A program made the translations under genes and the position numbers. Shown here one piece after another: positions 27,899 through 36,710 of a DNA stretch of 64,000 nt; positions within the stretch are counted from its first letter, which is position 1, and each line of letters opens with the position of its first letter. This stretch comes from Pseudomonas sp. 14P_8.1_Bac3 (lineage in GTDB: Bacteria > Pseudomonadota > Gammaproteobacteria > Pseudomonadales > Pseudomonadaceae). The notes under the pieces are model-generated. The model did not search any database, was not told where the DNA came from, and saw only the letters and a list, made by a program, of their open reading frames with translations. Location: positions 62,001 to 126,000 of the forward strand of contig NZ_JANLOD010000072.1 in the NCBI RefSeq assembly GCF_025466085.1. Direction: 5' to 3'.

Positions 27899-28849
27899 AT
27901 GTCTTATGAAGCGTTTCACGATGGCCTTCGCGATACCCGATTTGCGCTGAATCACGGCGCAGTGGACATGCCGGCGGTTGGATTCGGCACGCTGTTTCGC
28001 GATCTCGGTGTCACCACCCAGGCGGTCACGGACGCACTGGATGCCGGCTTCCGCCACTTCGATTGTGCCGAGCGCTATCGCAATGAAGAGAACGTCGGGG
28101 TGGCGCTAAAGGCAACGCTGGACGCCGGCAAGATCCGTCGCGAAGACCTGTTCATCACCACCAAGCTGTGGAACACCAACCACCGTCCCGAGCGGGTGCA
28201 ACCGGCGTTCGAGGCCAGTTGCCGACGCCTTCAGGTCGACTACATCGACTGCTACCTGATCCACACACCGTTTGCCTTTCAACCGGGCGACAACCAGGAC
28301 CCGCGAGATGAACAAGGCAACGTCATCTACGATTCAGGCGTGACCCTGATCGAGACGTGGCGGGCGCTGGAGCGTCTGGTGGATGAGGGGCGGTGCAGGT
28401 CCATTGGCTTGTCGGACGTCACATTGCCAGCATTGCAGGCGATCGTGGCCGAGGCGCGGATCAAGCCTTCCGTGGTGCAGGTCGAGTCCCATCCGTATTT
28501 ACCGGAATGGGAACTGCTGGAGTTTTGCGAAGCCCATGGGATCATCCTCCTGGCGTTCGCACCGCTCGGGCATGGCATGGAGCCGAACGTACTGCAAGAC
28601 GTGGTGATCACCGGCATCGCCCGACGCGTGCAGAAAACGCCGGCGCAAGTGGCGCTGGCCTGGGCCGTGCAACGAGGTGTGGCGTTTCTGACCACGTCGG
28701 CGACGCCGAGTCATATTCGGGAGAACTTTGATATTTCCACGTTGCCGCAGCGGGCGATGCAGGAGATCAAAGAAGAGATCACCACCCGGATCCGCTTCAA
28801 CTCCGTGGTGGAAACCGGCGTGCCGGGGTTTATTCCACGCAAGAAGTAA
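27899..28849 (+). CDS. Aldo/keto reductase
   Basis: A 316-residue TIM-barrel NADPH-dependent aldo/keto reductase of the AKR2/AKR3-like type. The catalytic residues appear as Asp and Tyr in FDCAERYRNEENVG, Lys in ITTKLWN and His in CYLIHTPF; the cofactor loop includes TTSATPSHIREN. It starts 31 bp after the efflux operon and ends at a strong terminator. It could be read through from the efflux operon, or be regulated by the LysR gene downstream. Confidence 0.92.
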   Translation: MSYEAFHDGLRDTRFALNHGAVDMPAVGFGTLFRDLGVTTQAVTDALDAGFRHFDCAERYRNEENVGVALKATLDAGKIRREDLFITTKLWNTNHRPERVQPAFEASCRRLQVDYIDCYLIHTPFAFQPGDNQDPRDEQGNVIYDSGVTLIETWRALERLVDEGRCRSIGLSDVTLPALQAIVAEARIKPSVVQVESHPYLPEWELLEFCEAHGIILLAFAPLGHGMEPNVLQDVVITGIARRVQKTPAQVALAWAVQRGVAFLTTSATPSHIRENFDISTLPQRAMQEIKEEITTRIRFNSVVETGVPGFIPRKK

Positions 28850-28863
28850 CCCGAGACGAAAAG

Positions 28864-28892
28864 GGCGGCCTTGTGTAAGGTCGCCTTTTTTT
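28864..28892 (+). terminator. Rho-independent terminator
   Basis: GGCGGCCTT and AAGGTCGCC pair around GTGT and are followed by seven T. It closes the efflux and aldo/keto reductase unit. Confidence 0.9.
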
Positions 28893-28915
28893 ATTCCTTC
28901 CATTGAGGCCCAGCG

Positions 28916-29854
28916 ATGGACATTTTCCAGACCATGCGTTTTTTCGTTGCCGTCGCGCAAACCGGCAGCTTTACGGCAGCGGCGCAGTTACTGGACACCA
29001 CCACGACCAACGTTTCCAAAGCCGTCACCAGCCTCGAAGCCCGGCTGCAAACACGCCTGATCAACCGCACCACCCGGCGCCTGGCGTTGACCGAGGCCGG
29101 GATTCGTTACTTGCAGCGCTGCGAGAAAATTCTGGAGGAGGTGCGGGAGGCCGATGAAGAAGCGGGCACCGCGCACACCACGCCGGTGGGCCGGCTGAAG
29201 ATCCATGCGATGTCGGCCATTGGCAACCATTACGTGATCGATGCGATTGCCAAATACCGGGAGACGCATCCATCCGTGATGTTCGACCTGACGGTGACCA
29301 ATCGCCTGCCGGACTTGCTGGAGGAGGGCTATGACATGTCGATCGTGCTGGCGCGGGATCTGCCCGATTCCGGGTTTGTCGCCCAGCGACTCGGCGTCAC
29401 CTACAGCATCCTCTGCGCCTCACCGGCGTATTTGCAGAAACGCGGCTATCCCGACTCTCCAGGGGCGCTGGCAGAACATGATTGCCTGCGGATCGTGAAC
29501 ACGGTGATGCCGGTTGAAAACTGGGCGTTCGAGGGGCCGGATGGCGTGGAAACGGTGACCATTCCGGACTCTCCGATTCACGTCAACACCGCCGACGCGA
29601 TGACGATCGCGATCATCAAAGGGATGGGGATTGGTATTCAACCGATTGCTTCTGCGGTAGTGGGGCTTAGAAGCGGAACGTTAGTGCGGGTATTGCCGGA
29701 CTATCAATTCGAGGAGTTCAACTTGTTTGCGATCTACCCGTCACGAAAGTTCGTCGACGCGAAGATAAAAACCTGGGTGGATTTTTTGAAAAATTACATA
29801 CCGGTGTTGTTGGCAGCCGATGAAGAAGTTGTGGGTTCAGCGGAGAAACGCTAA
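28916..29854 (+). CDS. LysR-family transcriptional regulator
   Basis: A 312-residue LysR regulator. The helix-turn-helix is at about residues 17-45 (TGSFTAAAQLLDTTTTNVSKAVTSLEARL), then a linker helix and a two-lobed effector domain. It belongs to the group related to DhcR/AaeR-type activators. It is on the same strand as the aldo/keto reductase but behind a terminator, so it has its own promoter in the 23-bp gap or within the terminator region. Its target is unknown. Confidence 0.9.
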   Translation: MDIFQTMRFFVAVAQTGSFTAAAQLLDTTTTNVSKAVTSLEARLQTRLINRTTRRLALTEAGIRYLQRCEKILEEVREADEEAGTAHTTPVGRLKIHAMSAIGNHYVIDAIAKYRETHPSVMFDLTVTNRLPDLLEEGYDMSIVLARDLPDSGFVAQRLGVTYSILCASPAYLQKRGYPDSPGALAEHDCLRIVNTVMPVENWAFEGPDGVETVTIPDSPIHVNTADAMTIAIIKGMGIGIQPIASAVVGLRSGTLVRVLPDYQFEEFNLFAIYPSRKFVDAKIKTWVDFLKNYIPVLLAADEEVVGSAEKR

Positions 29855-29904
29855 GCGGTGAGCGGCAGGCATGGAGTGTCGACCCTCCATCGACCGCACG
29901 GTCA

Positions 29905-30177
29905 TCAGCCGTTTGAACAACCGGTGCCCATGACCTGGTACTGCAGGGTATGGCGCTGGCCCTGCGAATCTTCATAGGTCATTTGTACGGGTACTGGCGC
30001 GCATTCGTTGGCGATTTCCGACACCGCGATGACTTTCTGAATGTCGAGTTTCATGCCGTAGTGGTAACTCTCAACCGGAATCTGGCTGGCCGCCGCAGTA
30101 GTGGGTGCTTCTTCCGAGAAGGCTTGTGCGGCAACGCCGGAAAGTGCAAGAAACAGGGCGATTTTTAAAGTTTTCAT
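29905..30177 (-). CDS. DUF2790 small periplasmic protein
   Basis: A 90-residue protein with a signal peptide (residues 1-21, ending AQAFS) and the DUF2790 core: YHYGMKLDIQKVIAVSE then MTYEDSQGQRHTLQYQVMGTGC. Two cysteines (in NECAPV and GTGC) suggest a disulfide. The family is widespread in Pseudomonas and several members are copper-induced, but this one has no copper genes nearby. The start at 30177 follows GAGGTGAACATC. Confidence 0.88.
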   Translation of the reverse strand: MKTLKIALFLALSGVAAQAFSEEAPTTAAASQIPVESYHYGMKLDIQKVIAVSEIANECAPVPVQMTYEDSQGQRHTLQYQVMGTGCSNG

Positions 30178-30429
30178 GATGTTCACCTCGCATTGATTTC
30201 AGTGGTTTCCCGCGAGTGAGTTGCGGCTTGGTTGCTTTGCTCGCTGGGTGAAATGAATGCTAGGGGTTTATCACTTGCTCAAATAGCAGCCGGCTGGACA
30301 AACACTGTTGCCGAATTACGCAGGTATTCAGGCGGGGCGTTATTGAATGGTTATTTTCTTTGCTTCCTGCGGGGCATCGACGAGGGCGAAATCGTTCTAA
30401 AAACACCGCTGCGCCACGCCGTGGGTGGG

Positions 30430-30675
30430 CTAGTCTTGAAGATGTAGGTGAAGACGCAGACTGATGCGCAAGCGGATGGCAAGGGGACGTGGGGCGACGT
30501 TCCGAAGGGTACACGGTTAGAAAGATCTCCGCGCTGAGATCCAGCCCTTACGCCGTGTGAAGCAGAGGAGCACAAAACTGTTCTGTGAGAGTCCTGATAA
30601 ACCTTGTAAGCCGGAGACCAGCACCGGCCACCTACTCAAATCCCAAAGCCCGCCTTGTGCGGGCTTTGTCGTTTG
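30430..30675 (+). other. Possible structured non-coding RNA with terminator
   Basis: No convincing protein is encoded here. The plus strand shows nested complementarity: GATCTC/GAGATC hairpin at 30524-30541, ACACGG (about 30510) pairing with CCGTGT (about 30553), AAGGG/CCCTT crossing it like a pseudoknot, a CACA...TGTG hairpin near 30571-30587, then a 9-bp terminator stem. This looks like an independent small RNA of up to about 200 nt or a fragment of a structured element. The family is not recognised and the 5' end is unknown. Confidence 0.3.
30645..30675 (+). terminator. Terminator-like hairpin
   Basis: AAAGCCCGC and GCGGGCTTT pair perfectly around CTTGT, followed by GTCGTTT. The T-run is interrupted, so efficiency may be moderate. 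No protein gene on the plus strand ends here, which supports a non-coding transcript upstream. Confidence 0.7.
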
Positions 30676-30734
30676 GGCCGGGCGCGGGATTGTCTGAGTC
30701 GAGCCTGCTTTTGACGGCGGGGCGTCTGGTTGCC

Positions 30735-30793
30735 CGCGTTATCGTTGACGACCATCGTCGGAACGCCGCCCGGAGCCTGCTCGCTCCTGCAGG
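30735..30793. repeat. Degenerate REP element
   Basis: CGCGTTATCGTTGACGACC followed by a disturbed arm ending CCTGCTCGCTCCTGCAG. It is decayed compared with the REPINs elsewhere. The rest of the gap to 31064 shows no gene I can support. Confidence 0.7.
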
Positions 30794-31064
30794 GGGCTGC
30801 GGTCGGCACGCACGCGGTTTGGTTGCTGTGGCAGTCCTCGCTGCCCAGATCTACCGGGACACCGATTTTGGCCACTTCAATCCCCTTTTGGCCGACCTCG
30901 CACTATCAACTGACCAACGCGTCAGCAAGAATCGAGGCAAGTTGCTGTTCCAGCACACTCGCAAAACCACAACTAGAATCCAGTTTTCCTTGCCCTTGGC
31001 AATGTTCAAGACCTGCCGTGTACAGAACATAAAAACCAACGCGACACACTTGGGGAATTCATTC

Positions 31065-32165
31065 ATGGTCACGATGAAACGCATACTGGGCGCCACCGTC
31101 TGTGGGCTGACGCTGCTGGCCAGCGCGGTGCAAGCCGAACAGCGGGAATTGCGGGTGTACAACTGGGCGGATTACATCCTGCCATCGGTGCCCAAGGATT
31201 TCGCCGAGAAAACCGGCATCAAAGTGACCTGGGACACCTTCGATACCAACGAATCGCTGGAAGCCAAGTTGCTGACCGGCAACTCCGGCTACGACCTGGT
31301 GGTCCCCTCCAATCAATTCATCGAAACCCAGATCAAGGCCGGTGTGTTCCAGAAGCTGGACAAGTCCAAGCTGCCCAACTGGTCGCACCAGGACCCGGCG
31401 CTGCTCAAGCTGCTGGACAAGAACGACCCCGGCAACCAGTACGGCGTGCCCTACATGTACGGCACCGTGCTGATCGGCTTCAACCCGGCCAAGGTCAAGG
31501 CCGCCCTGGGTGACAATGCGCCGGTGGACAGTTGGGACCTGGTGTTCAAGCCAGAGAACATGCAGAAGCTCAAATCCTGCGGCGTGGCGATGCTCGACTC
31601 ACCTTCGGAAATCCTGCCGCTGGCCCTGCACTACCTGGGGCTCGACCCGAACAGCCAGAATCCGGACGACTACGAAAAAGCCAAAGCGCTGATGCTGAAG
31701 ATTCGCCCCTACGTCACCTACTTCAACTCCGCCAAGTACATGACCGACATCGCCAACGGCGATATCTGCGTCGCCATCGGCTACTCCGGCAGCTTCTACC
31801 AGTTCGGCAATCGCGCCAAGGAAGCGGGCAACGGCGTGGTGGTCGACTGGCGCTTGCCGAAGGAAGGCGCGCCGATCTGGTTTGACACCTTCGCCATCCC
31901 GAAAAGCGCGAAGAACGTCGAGGAAGCCCACGAATTTCTCAACACGTTGCTGGACCCGAAAGTCATCGCACCGATCAGTGATTTCCTTGGCTACCCTAAC
32001 GCCAACAAGGACTCGATTGCGCTGATCAACAAAGACATCACCGGCAACCCGAACCTGACGCCGACCAGCGAAGCGTTGAAAACCCTGTACGTGGTGCAGC
32101 CTTTGCCGCAGAAGCTTGAGCGGGTGCGCACGCGGGTCTGGACCAGTATCAAGTCCGATAAATAG
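31065..32165 (+). CDS. PotF/SpuD-like polyamine-binding periplasmic protein (orphan)
   Basis: A 366-residue periplasmic binding protein of the spermidine/putrescine family. The signal peptide ends VQAEQ, and the mature start RVYNWADYILPSVPKDFAEKTGIKV matches PotF/SpuD, with the Trp and Asp that cradle polyamines. The frame is open to 30585, but the signal peptide sets the start at 31065, or 31074. No permease or ATPase genes accompany it; it could feed the PotGHI transporter encoded about 10 kb downstream, or act as a sensor. Confidence 0.92.
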   Translation: MVTMKRILGATVCGLTLLASAVQAEQRELRVYNWADYILPSVPKDFAEKTGIKVTWDTFDTNESLEAKLLTGNSGYDLVVPSNQFIETQIKAGVFQKLDKSKLPNWSHQDPALLKLLDKNDPGNQYGVPYMYGTVLIGFNPAKVKAALGDNAPVDSWDLVFKPENMQKLKSCGVAMLDSPSEILPLALHYLGLDPNSQNPDDYEKAKALMLKIRPYVTYFNSAKYMTDIANGDICVAIGYSGSFYQFGNRAKEAGNGVVVDWRLPKEGAPIWFDTFAIPKSAKNVEEAHEFLNTLLDPKVIAPISDFLGYPNANKDSIALINKDITGNPNLTPTSEALKTLYVVQPLPQKLERVRTRVWTSIKSDK

Positions 32166-32179
32166 GAGGTTGGGCCACA

Positions 32180-32283
32180 CTGTAGGCGCGAGCTTGCTCG
32201 CGAGGGTCGTCAACGATGACGCGGGCTCTCTGGGCGCCCGTGTTGATTGGACGATTTTTCGCGAGCAGGCTCGCTCCTACAGG
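32180..32283. repeat. REPIN
   Basis: TGTAGGCGCGAGCTTGCTCG and the inverted arm TTCGCGAGCAGGCTCGCTCC flank about 55 bp between two convergent genes. Confidence 0.9.
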
Positions 32284-32296
32284 AGAGCGATATGCT

Positions 32297-33472
32297 TTAG
32301 ATCCTCGCCAGCGCCTGCGCCAGGTCCGCACGCAGGTCCTCGACATCCTCAACCCCCACCGACAACCGCACCAAACCGTCGCCGATGCCAAGTGCTGCGC
32401 GGGTCGCGGCGGGGATGGTGGCGTGGGTCATGATTGCCGGATGCTCGATCAGGCTTTCCACCCCGCCCAGGCTTTCCGCCAGGGCAAAGATGCTGACGTT
32501 CTCGAGAAAACGCTTGGCCCCGGCCAGATCGCTTTTCAGGTCGACCGAAATCATCCCGCCGAAACCGCGCATTTGCCGCTTCGCCAACTCATGTTGTGGG
32601 TGCGAAGGCAGGCCCGGGTAGTAGACGCGCGCCACTTGCGGCTGGCGCTCGAGCCATTGCGCCAGTTCCAGCGCGTTGCTGCAATGACGCTCCATGCGCA
32701 GCGCCAGCGTCTTCACCCCACGCAGGGTGAGAAACGCATCGAACGGCCCGGAGATCGCGCCCACCGAGTTCTGTAAAAAGCCCAGGCGCTCCGCCAGTTC
32801 CGGACTTTTCGCCACGGCGATGCCGCCGATCACGTCGGAGTGGCCATTGAGGTACTTGGTCGTGGAGTGCAGCACGATGTCGAAACCCAGCTCCAGCGGG
32901 CGCTGGATCCATGGGCTGGCGAAGGTGTTGTCGGCCACGCAGATGATGTCGCGATCGCGGCAGGTGCGCGCGACGGCGGCGAGGTCGGTCAGGCTCAGCA
33001 GGGGATTGCTCGGCGTCTCGACCCAGACCATCCGCGTGTCGTCCTGCAACGAGGCTTCGAAGGCCGCCAGGTCGGTCAGGTCGACGAAGCTGAAACGGTG
33101 CCCGGCGCTGCGTTTGCGCACCTTGTCGAACAGGCGGAAGGTGCCGCCGTACAGGTCGTTGCCGGAAACGATGTGCGAGCCGGCGTCGAGCAATTCCAGC
33201 ACCGTAGAGATCGCCGCCAATCCGGAGGCGAACGCGAAGGCCTGGGTACCGCTTTCAAGGTCGGCGACGCAGCGCTCCAGGGCGAAACGCGTCGGGTTGT
33301 GCGAGCGTCCGTAGTCGAAACCTTTGTGTACACCGGGGCTTTGTTGCAAGTAGGTGGAGTTGGCATAGATCGGCGGCATCAACGCCCCGGTGGTCGGGTC
33401 CGGCGTCTGCCCGGCGTGGATCACCCGCGTGGCAAAGGCGCGTGGCGCGGCATTTTCATCGTGTTGACTCAT
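32297..33472 (-). CDS. Cystathionine gamma-lyase/synthase family PLP enzyme
   Basis: A 391-residue Cys/Met-metabolism PLP enzyme. The PLP lysine is in DIVLHSTTKYLNGHSD, and YGRSHNPTRFALE and ASGLAAISTVLELL match this family. Its ATG overlaps the stop of an upstream cystathionine beta-synthase, so the pair most likely performs reverse transsulfuration, homocysteine to cysteine through cystathionine. Gamma-lyase and gamma-synthase are close in sequence; the CBS neighbour favours lyase. Confidence 0.9.
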   Translation of the reverse strand: MSQHDENAAPRAFATRVIHAGQTPDPTTGALMPPIYANSTYLQQSPGVHKGFDYGRSHNPTRFALERCVADLESGTQAFAFASGLAAISTVLELLDAGSHIVSGNDLYGGTFRLFDKVRKRSAGHRFSFVDLTDLAAFEASLQDDTRMVWVETPSNPLLSLTDLAAVARTCRDRDIICVADNTFASPWIQRPLELGFDIVLHSTTKYLNGHSDVIGGIAVAKSPELAERLGFLQNSVGAISGPFDAFLTLRGVKTLALRMERHCSNALELAQWLERQPQVARVYYPGLPSHPQHELAKRQMRGFGGMISVDLKSDLAGAKRFLENVSIFALAESLGGVESLIEHPAIMTHATIPAATRAALGIGDGLVRLSVGVEDVEDLRADLAQALARI

Positions 33473-34845
33473 GCAAGGGATCTCCGCAAATGATTGAGCA
33501 GGTCGACGCGGGTAATCAGGCCATGGAAGCCTGAGGCGTCGGCGATGATCGCGACCAACCCGCGATCGAGTTCGGTCTGCAATTGGGCCAGACTGGCGCC
33601 GGCCGGCAGGGTTTCCACTTTGTCGGTCATGGCGCTGGCCACGGTCAAGCGGAAGTGTGAAGGATCTTCCTGCATGCCCAGCAGAATGTCGGATTCGTCG
33701 ATCACACCGACCAGCTTCTGCCCGTCCACCAGCACCGGCAATTGCGACACATCCGCCAGGCGCATGCGCTGGAACGCGGTCAGCAGCGTGTCGTCGGGGC
33801 CGACGCTGATCACCCGGCCATCCTCGAACCGCCGGGCGATCACGTCGCGCAAGTCGCCATAGGGTTTGCGCGCGAGCAAGCCCTGATCGTTCATCCACTG
33901 GTCGTTGTAGACCTTCGACAGGTAGCGAGTGCCGGTGTCGCAAACGAAACTCACCACGCGCTTCGGCTCGGTCTGCTCGCGGCAATAGCGCAGCGCGGCG
34001 GCGAGTAAAGTGCCGGTGGAGGAACCACCGAGAATACCTTCGGCGCGCAGCAACTGGCGGGCGTGATCGAAGCTTTCCTCGTCGCTGATCGAATAGGCGT
34101 GATGCACGCTGGACAGGTCGGCAATCGACGGAATGAAGTCTTCGCCGATGCCTTCCACCGCCCAGGAACCGGGGGTGGTCATGGTGCCGCTGCGGCTGTA
34201 TTCGGCCATCACCGAACCCACCGGATCGGCCAGCACCATGGTCAGGTTCGGCTGCACACGCTTGAAGAAACGGGTCAGCCCGGTCAGCGTGCCAGCGGAA
34301 CCGACCCCGACGACGATGGCGTCTACGTCATGCTGGGTCTGCGCCCAGATCTCCGGCGCGGTGCTGCATTCATGGGCCAGCGGGTTCGCCGGGTTATTGA
34401 ACTGGTCGGCGAAAAATGCGTCGGGAATCTCCAGCGCCAGCCGTGCCGCGACGTCCTGATAATACTCGGGATGGCCCTTGCCGACGTCGGAGCGGGTGAT
34501 ATGCACCTCGGCGCCCATGGCCTTGAGGTGCAGGACTTTTTCGGTGGACATCTTGTCCGGGACCACCAGCACCACCCGATAGCCTTTGGCGCGGCCGACC
34601 AGCGCCAGGCCAAGTCCGGTGTTGCCTGCGGTGGCTTCGACGATGGTGCCGCCGGGCTTGAGCCGGCCGTCGCGCTCGGCGGCATCGATCATCGCCAGGC
34701 CGATGCGGTCCTTGATCGAGCCACCGGGATTTTGCGATTCGAGCTTGAGAAACAGCGTGCACGGGCCGGTATCAAATCGGCTGACGCGCACCAACGGCGT
34801 GTTGCCAATCAGTTCAAGGACGGCAGGGCGGGAATCGTTGGGCAT
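33469..34845 (-). CDS. Cystathionine beta-synthase with CBS domain pair
   Basis: A 458-residue PLP enzyme that joins homocysteine and serine into cystathionine. The N-terminal catalytic domain has the PLP lysine in NPGGSIKDRIG, the TAGNTG loop and GVGSAGTLTG; the C-terminal 130 residues hold two CBS motifs (DVSQLPVLVDGQ and RGLVAIIADASG). It lacks the heme-binding N-terminus of mammalian enzymes. The start at 34845 follows AGAGGTGACCAC. It is the first gene of the transsulfuration operon. Confidence 0.92.
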   Translation of the reverse strand: MPNDSRPAVLELIGNTPLVRVSRFDTGPCTLFLKLESQNPGGSIKDRIGLAMIDAAERDGRLKPGGTIVEATAGNTGLGLALVGRAKGYRVVLVVPDKMSTEKVLHLKAMGAEVHITRSDVGKGHPEYYQDVAARLALEIPDAFFADQFNNPANPLAHECSTAPEIWAQTQHDVDAIVVGVGSAGTLTGLTRFFKRVQPNLTMVLADPVGSVMAEYSRSGTMTTPGSWAVEGIGEDFIPSIADLSSVHHAYSISDEESFDHARQLLRAEGILGGSSTGTLLAAALRYCREQTEPKRVVSFVCDTGTRYLSKVYNDQWMNDQGLLARKPYGDLRDVIARRFEDGRVISVGPDDTLLTAFQRMRLADVSQLPVLVDGQKLVGVIDESDILLGMQEDPSHFRLTVASAMTDKVETLPAGASLAQLQTELDRGLVAIIADASGFHGLITRVDLLNHLRRSLA

Positions 34846-35054
34846 GTGGTCACCTCTTTGCGGGCAGTCGCACGGGATGGACGGCAATCGGTGGCGATCC
34901 GCGCGCGCCAATTGCCTGCAATGCATCGCTTGGACCATAGGCCGCGATTGCCGCACCCGCAACCTTGTACGGCCAGCCGGTCGCGTGACGGGCTGGAGAG
35001 AATCCGCAAACCGGCAATACTGAAGCGACCGGTATTCCGAAGAGGACGCGCACC

Positions 35055-35441
35055 ATGAACAAGGAAAGCAGCGGGGAAGCATCCGCCTCTGCGCTGATCG
35101 ACGCACGCATCAGGGAGCTGAACGACTGGCGCGGCGAGACGCTGGCACGGGTCCGGGCGCTGATCAAACAGGCGGACCCCGAAGTGGTCGAGGAATGGAA
35201 ATGGCGGGGCGTGCCGGTGTGGTCCCATGGTGGCATCATTTGCACCGGCGAGACTTATAAGTCGGTTGTGAAGATGACCTTCGCCAAGGGTGCGGCGCTG
35301 GAAGATCCATCGGGGCTTTTCAATGCGAGCCTGGAAGGCAACACCCGAAGGGCGATTGATGTGCATGAGGGCGAGGCGATTGATGAAAAAGCGTTCAAAG
35401 CGCTGATCCGCGCGGCAGTGACGCTCAACACCTCCAGGTAA
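35055..35441 (+). CDS. DUF1801 family protein
   Basis: A 128-residue DUF1801 protein (YdhG-like fold). Features are IRELNDWRGETLARVRALIKQADP at the start, EWKWRGVPVWSHGGIICT in the middle and KMTFAKGAALEDP further on. The biochemical role of the family is not established. It is divergent from the cystathionine beta-synthase gene, separated by 209 bp. Confidence 0.85.
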   Translation: MNKESSGEASASALIDARIRELNDWRGETLARVRALIKQADPEVVEEWKWRGVPVWSHGGIICTGETYKSVVKMTFAKGAALEDPSGLFNASLEGNTRRAIDVHEGEAIDEKAFKALIRAAVTLNTSR

Positions 35442-35580
35442 CCCTGCGCGACTGTATTCCTGTGTATCTGGGAGGCCCGCAGCTAAGTGCGCATACAAAA
35501 CCGTGCCCTGAACGACACGTTCGCGATACAGGGCGGCGGCCTAATGGCGACACCGCAACGGTATCCACCGGAGAAATGCC

Positions 35581-36030
35581 ATGTTCCGCTTGAACCCTCG
35601 TCACACCGCCAGAATGCTTGGCATCGCTGTCGTCACCACTGCCGCACTCGCTGCCTTCTCGGGCGTGTCCCAGGCCGAGGAAGTGAAGGCCGCTGCCAAG
35701 AGCTGGCAGGCAGGTCTACATCGCACCGATCTGGTCCGCAAGGACCTGGGCGTCGCTGATCAGGAAGTGATTCAGGTGCGGGTTGATTTCGATGCGGGTG
35801 TCGCGTCCCCCAACCACTCCCACCCTGGCGTCGAGGTGGCTTACGTCATCGACGGCACCTTCGAATATCAACTGGAAGGGCAGCCTCCGGTGACGCTGAA
35901 AACCGGTGACTCGCTGTACATCCCGGCCGGGGTCGCGCACATCGCGAAGAACGTCGGAACGCAAAGCGGCTCGGAGCTGGCGACGTACATCGTGAAAAAG
36001 GGTGAGCCGCTGGTTAAGGTCAAGCAGTAA
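35581..36030 (+). CDS. Exported cupin protein
   Basis: A 149-residue protein with a signal peptide (ending SQAEE, about residue 29) and a single cupin barrel. The metal motif reads HSHPGVEVAYVIDG for cupin motif 1 and PAGVAHIAKN for motif 2, retaining the expected histidines and glutamate, so a metal is probably bound in the periplasm. Related Pseudomonas proteins are annotated only as cupin. The ATG at 35581 follows GGAGAAATGCC. Confidence 0.87.
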   Translation: MFRLNPRHTARMLGIAVVTTAALAAFSGVSQAEEVKAAAKSWQAGLHRTDLVRKDLGVADQEVIQVRVDFDAGVASPNHSHPGVEVAYVIDGTFEYQLEGQPPVTLKTGDSLYIPAGVAHIAKNVGTQSGSELATYIVKKGEPLVKVKQ

Positions 36031-36083
36031 GGCCCGACACAAAATCCGTCGTACGCGGACGATTGTGCCGACCATGAGATCGC

Positions 36084-36289
36084 CATCGCCGGCAGGCCGG
36101 CTCCCACAGGATCGGGTTTGCACGCAGACATTGTGGGACCTAGCTTGCTAGCGATGACGGCCGTGAGAGCACCATCGCCGGCAGGCCGGCTCCCACAGGA
36201 TTTGGGTTTGCACGCGGACCATTGTGGGAGCTGGCCTGCCAGCGATGACGGCCGTGAGATCGCCATCGCCGGCAAGCTGACTCCCACAG
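36084..36289. repeat. Tandem REP cluster (alternating arms, about 90-bp period)
   Basis: Three forward arms of CATCGCCGGCAGGCCGGCTC type begin near 36084, 36173 and 36264, with inverted arms (TTGTGGGACCTAGCTTGCTA, TTGTGGGAGCTGGCCTGCC) in between. Spacers such as GGGTTTGCACGC and GATGACGGCCGTGAGA recur. This is a local REPIN amplification and explains the 330-bp gap. Confidence 0.92.
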
Positions 36290-36360
36290 TCGCCGCGCGA
36301 TACGGTGCATCGCTGGCTGCGAGGGTGCGTTCGTGACGTGTGCTCGCGGTGCACGGCGCC

Positions 36361-36621
36361 TTAAAAGGTGAACGAGCGGGACGAATGCTGACCCAATTCG
36401 ACATCCAGCAAGTGCTCGGCCAGTACATCGTTGAGGAAGCGGAACTGATCGTTGAGCCCGACCACTTCGTTGCTGAAGTGATTGGCGGCGGCCGGCATCA
36501 GCAGTGCTTCGAAGTTCTTGTCGAACACCAGCGACAGCGCTTTGCGCGAGACGACCTGCTGCGAGTAGTAGTTGCTGCCGAATACCGGAAAGCTCACGGC
36601 GAGGGTGACGGTGTGGATCAT
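36361..36621 (-). CDS. Small hypothetical protein, second gene of a micro-operon
   Basis: An 86-residue protein of unknown family, MIHTVTLAVSFPVFGSNYY then a helical part ending near LLDVELGQHSS. The first 20 residues are hydrophobic but do not form a clean signal peptide. Its ATG overlaps the stop of the 30-residue membrane peptide gene (ATGA), so the two are translated as a pair. Followed by the REP cluster. Confidence 0.6.
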   Translation of the reverse strand: MIHTVTLAVSFPVFGSNYYSQQVVSRKALSLVFDKNFEALLMPAAANHFSNEVVGLNDQFRFLNDVLAEHLLDVELGQHSSRSFTF

Positions 36622-36710
36622 GATGTGCGCTCCTCGGTCAGGACGTACCACGAAAGGACGGTCAGCGTGAGGGCTGTCAGGGCCAGGCAGGTCAGTAGAT
36701 GAGTCAACAT
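36618..36710 (-). CDS. 30-residue single-pass membrane peptide
   Basis: A very short gene: one hydrophobic helix (THLLTCLALTALTLTVLSWYVL) and the charged tail TEERTS. It is preceded by the strong ribosome-binding site GGAGGGG seven bases before ATG. It is coupled by an ATGA overlap to the 86-residue gene. Its size resembles membrane subunit peptides such as KdpF or CydX, but the sequence matches neither and no kdp or cyd genes are here. Function unknown. Confidence 0.6.
   Translation of the reverse strand: MLTHLLTCLALTALTLTVLSWYVLTEERTS

Noticed and set aside
30520..30640. Fragments recalling TPP (CTGAGAT...) and cobalamin (AGCCGGAGACCAGC) riboswitches
   Set aside because: Neither has the remaining conserved boxes or a matching downstream gene.
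30178..31064. Short protein frames in the large gap, including a 71-codon frame from 30232
   Set aside because: No ribosome-binding site of quality, no family resemblance, and parts of them are translated REP sequence.
36084..36289. Regularly spaced repeats that could look like a CRISPR array
   Set aside because: The arms are REP-type palindromes in alternating orientation, spacers are similar to each other, and no cas genes are present.
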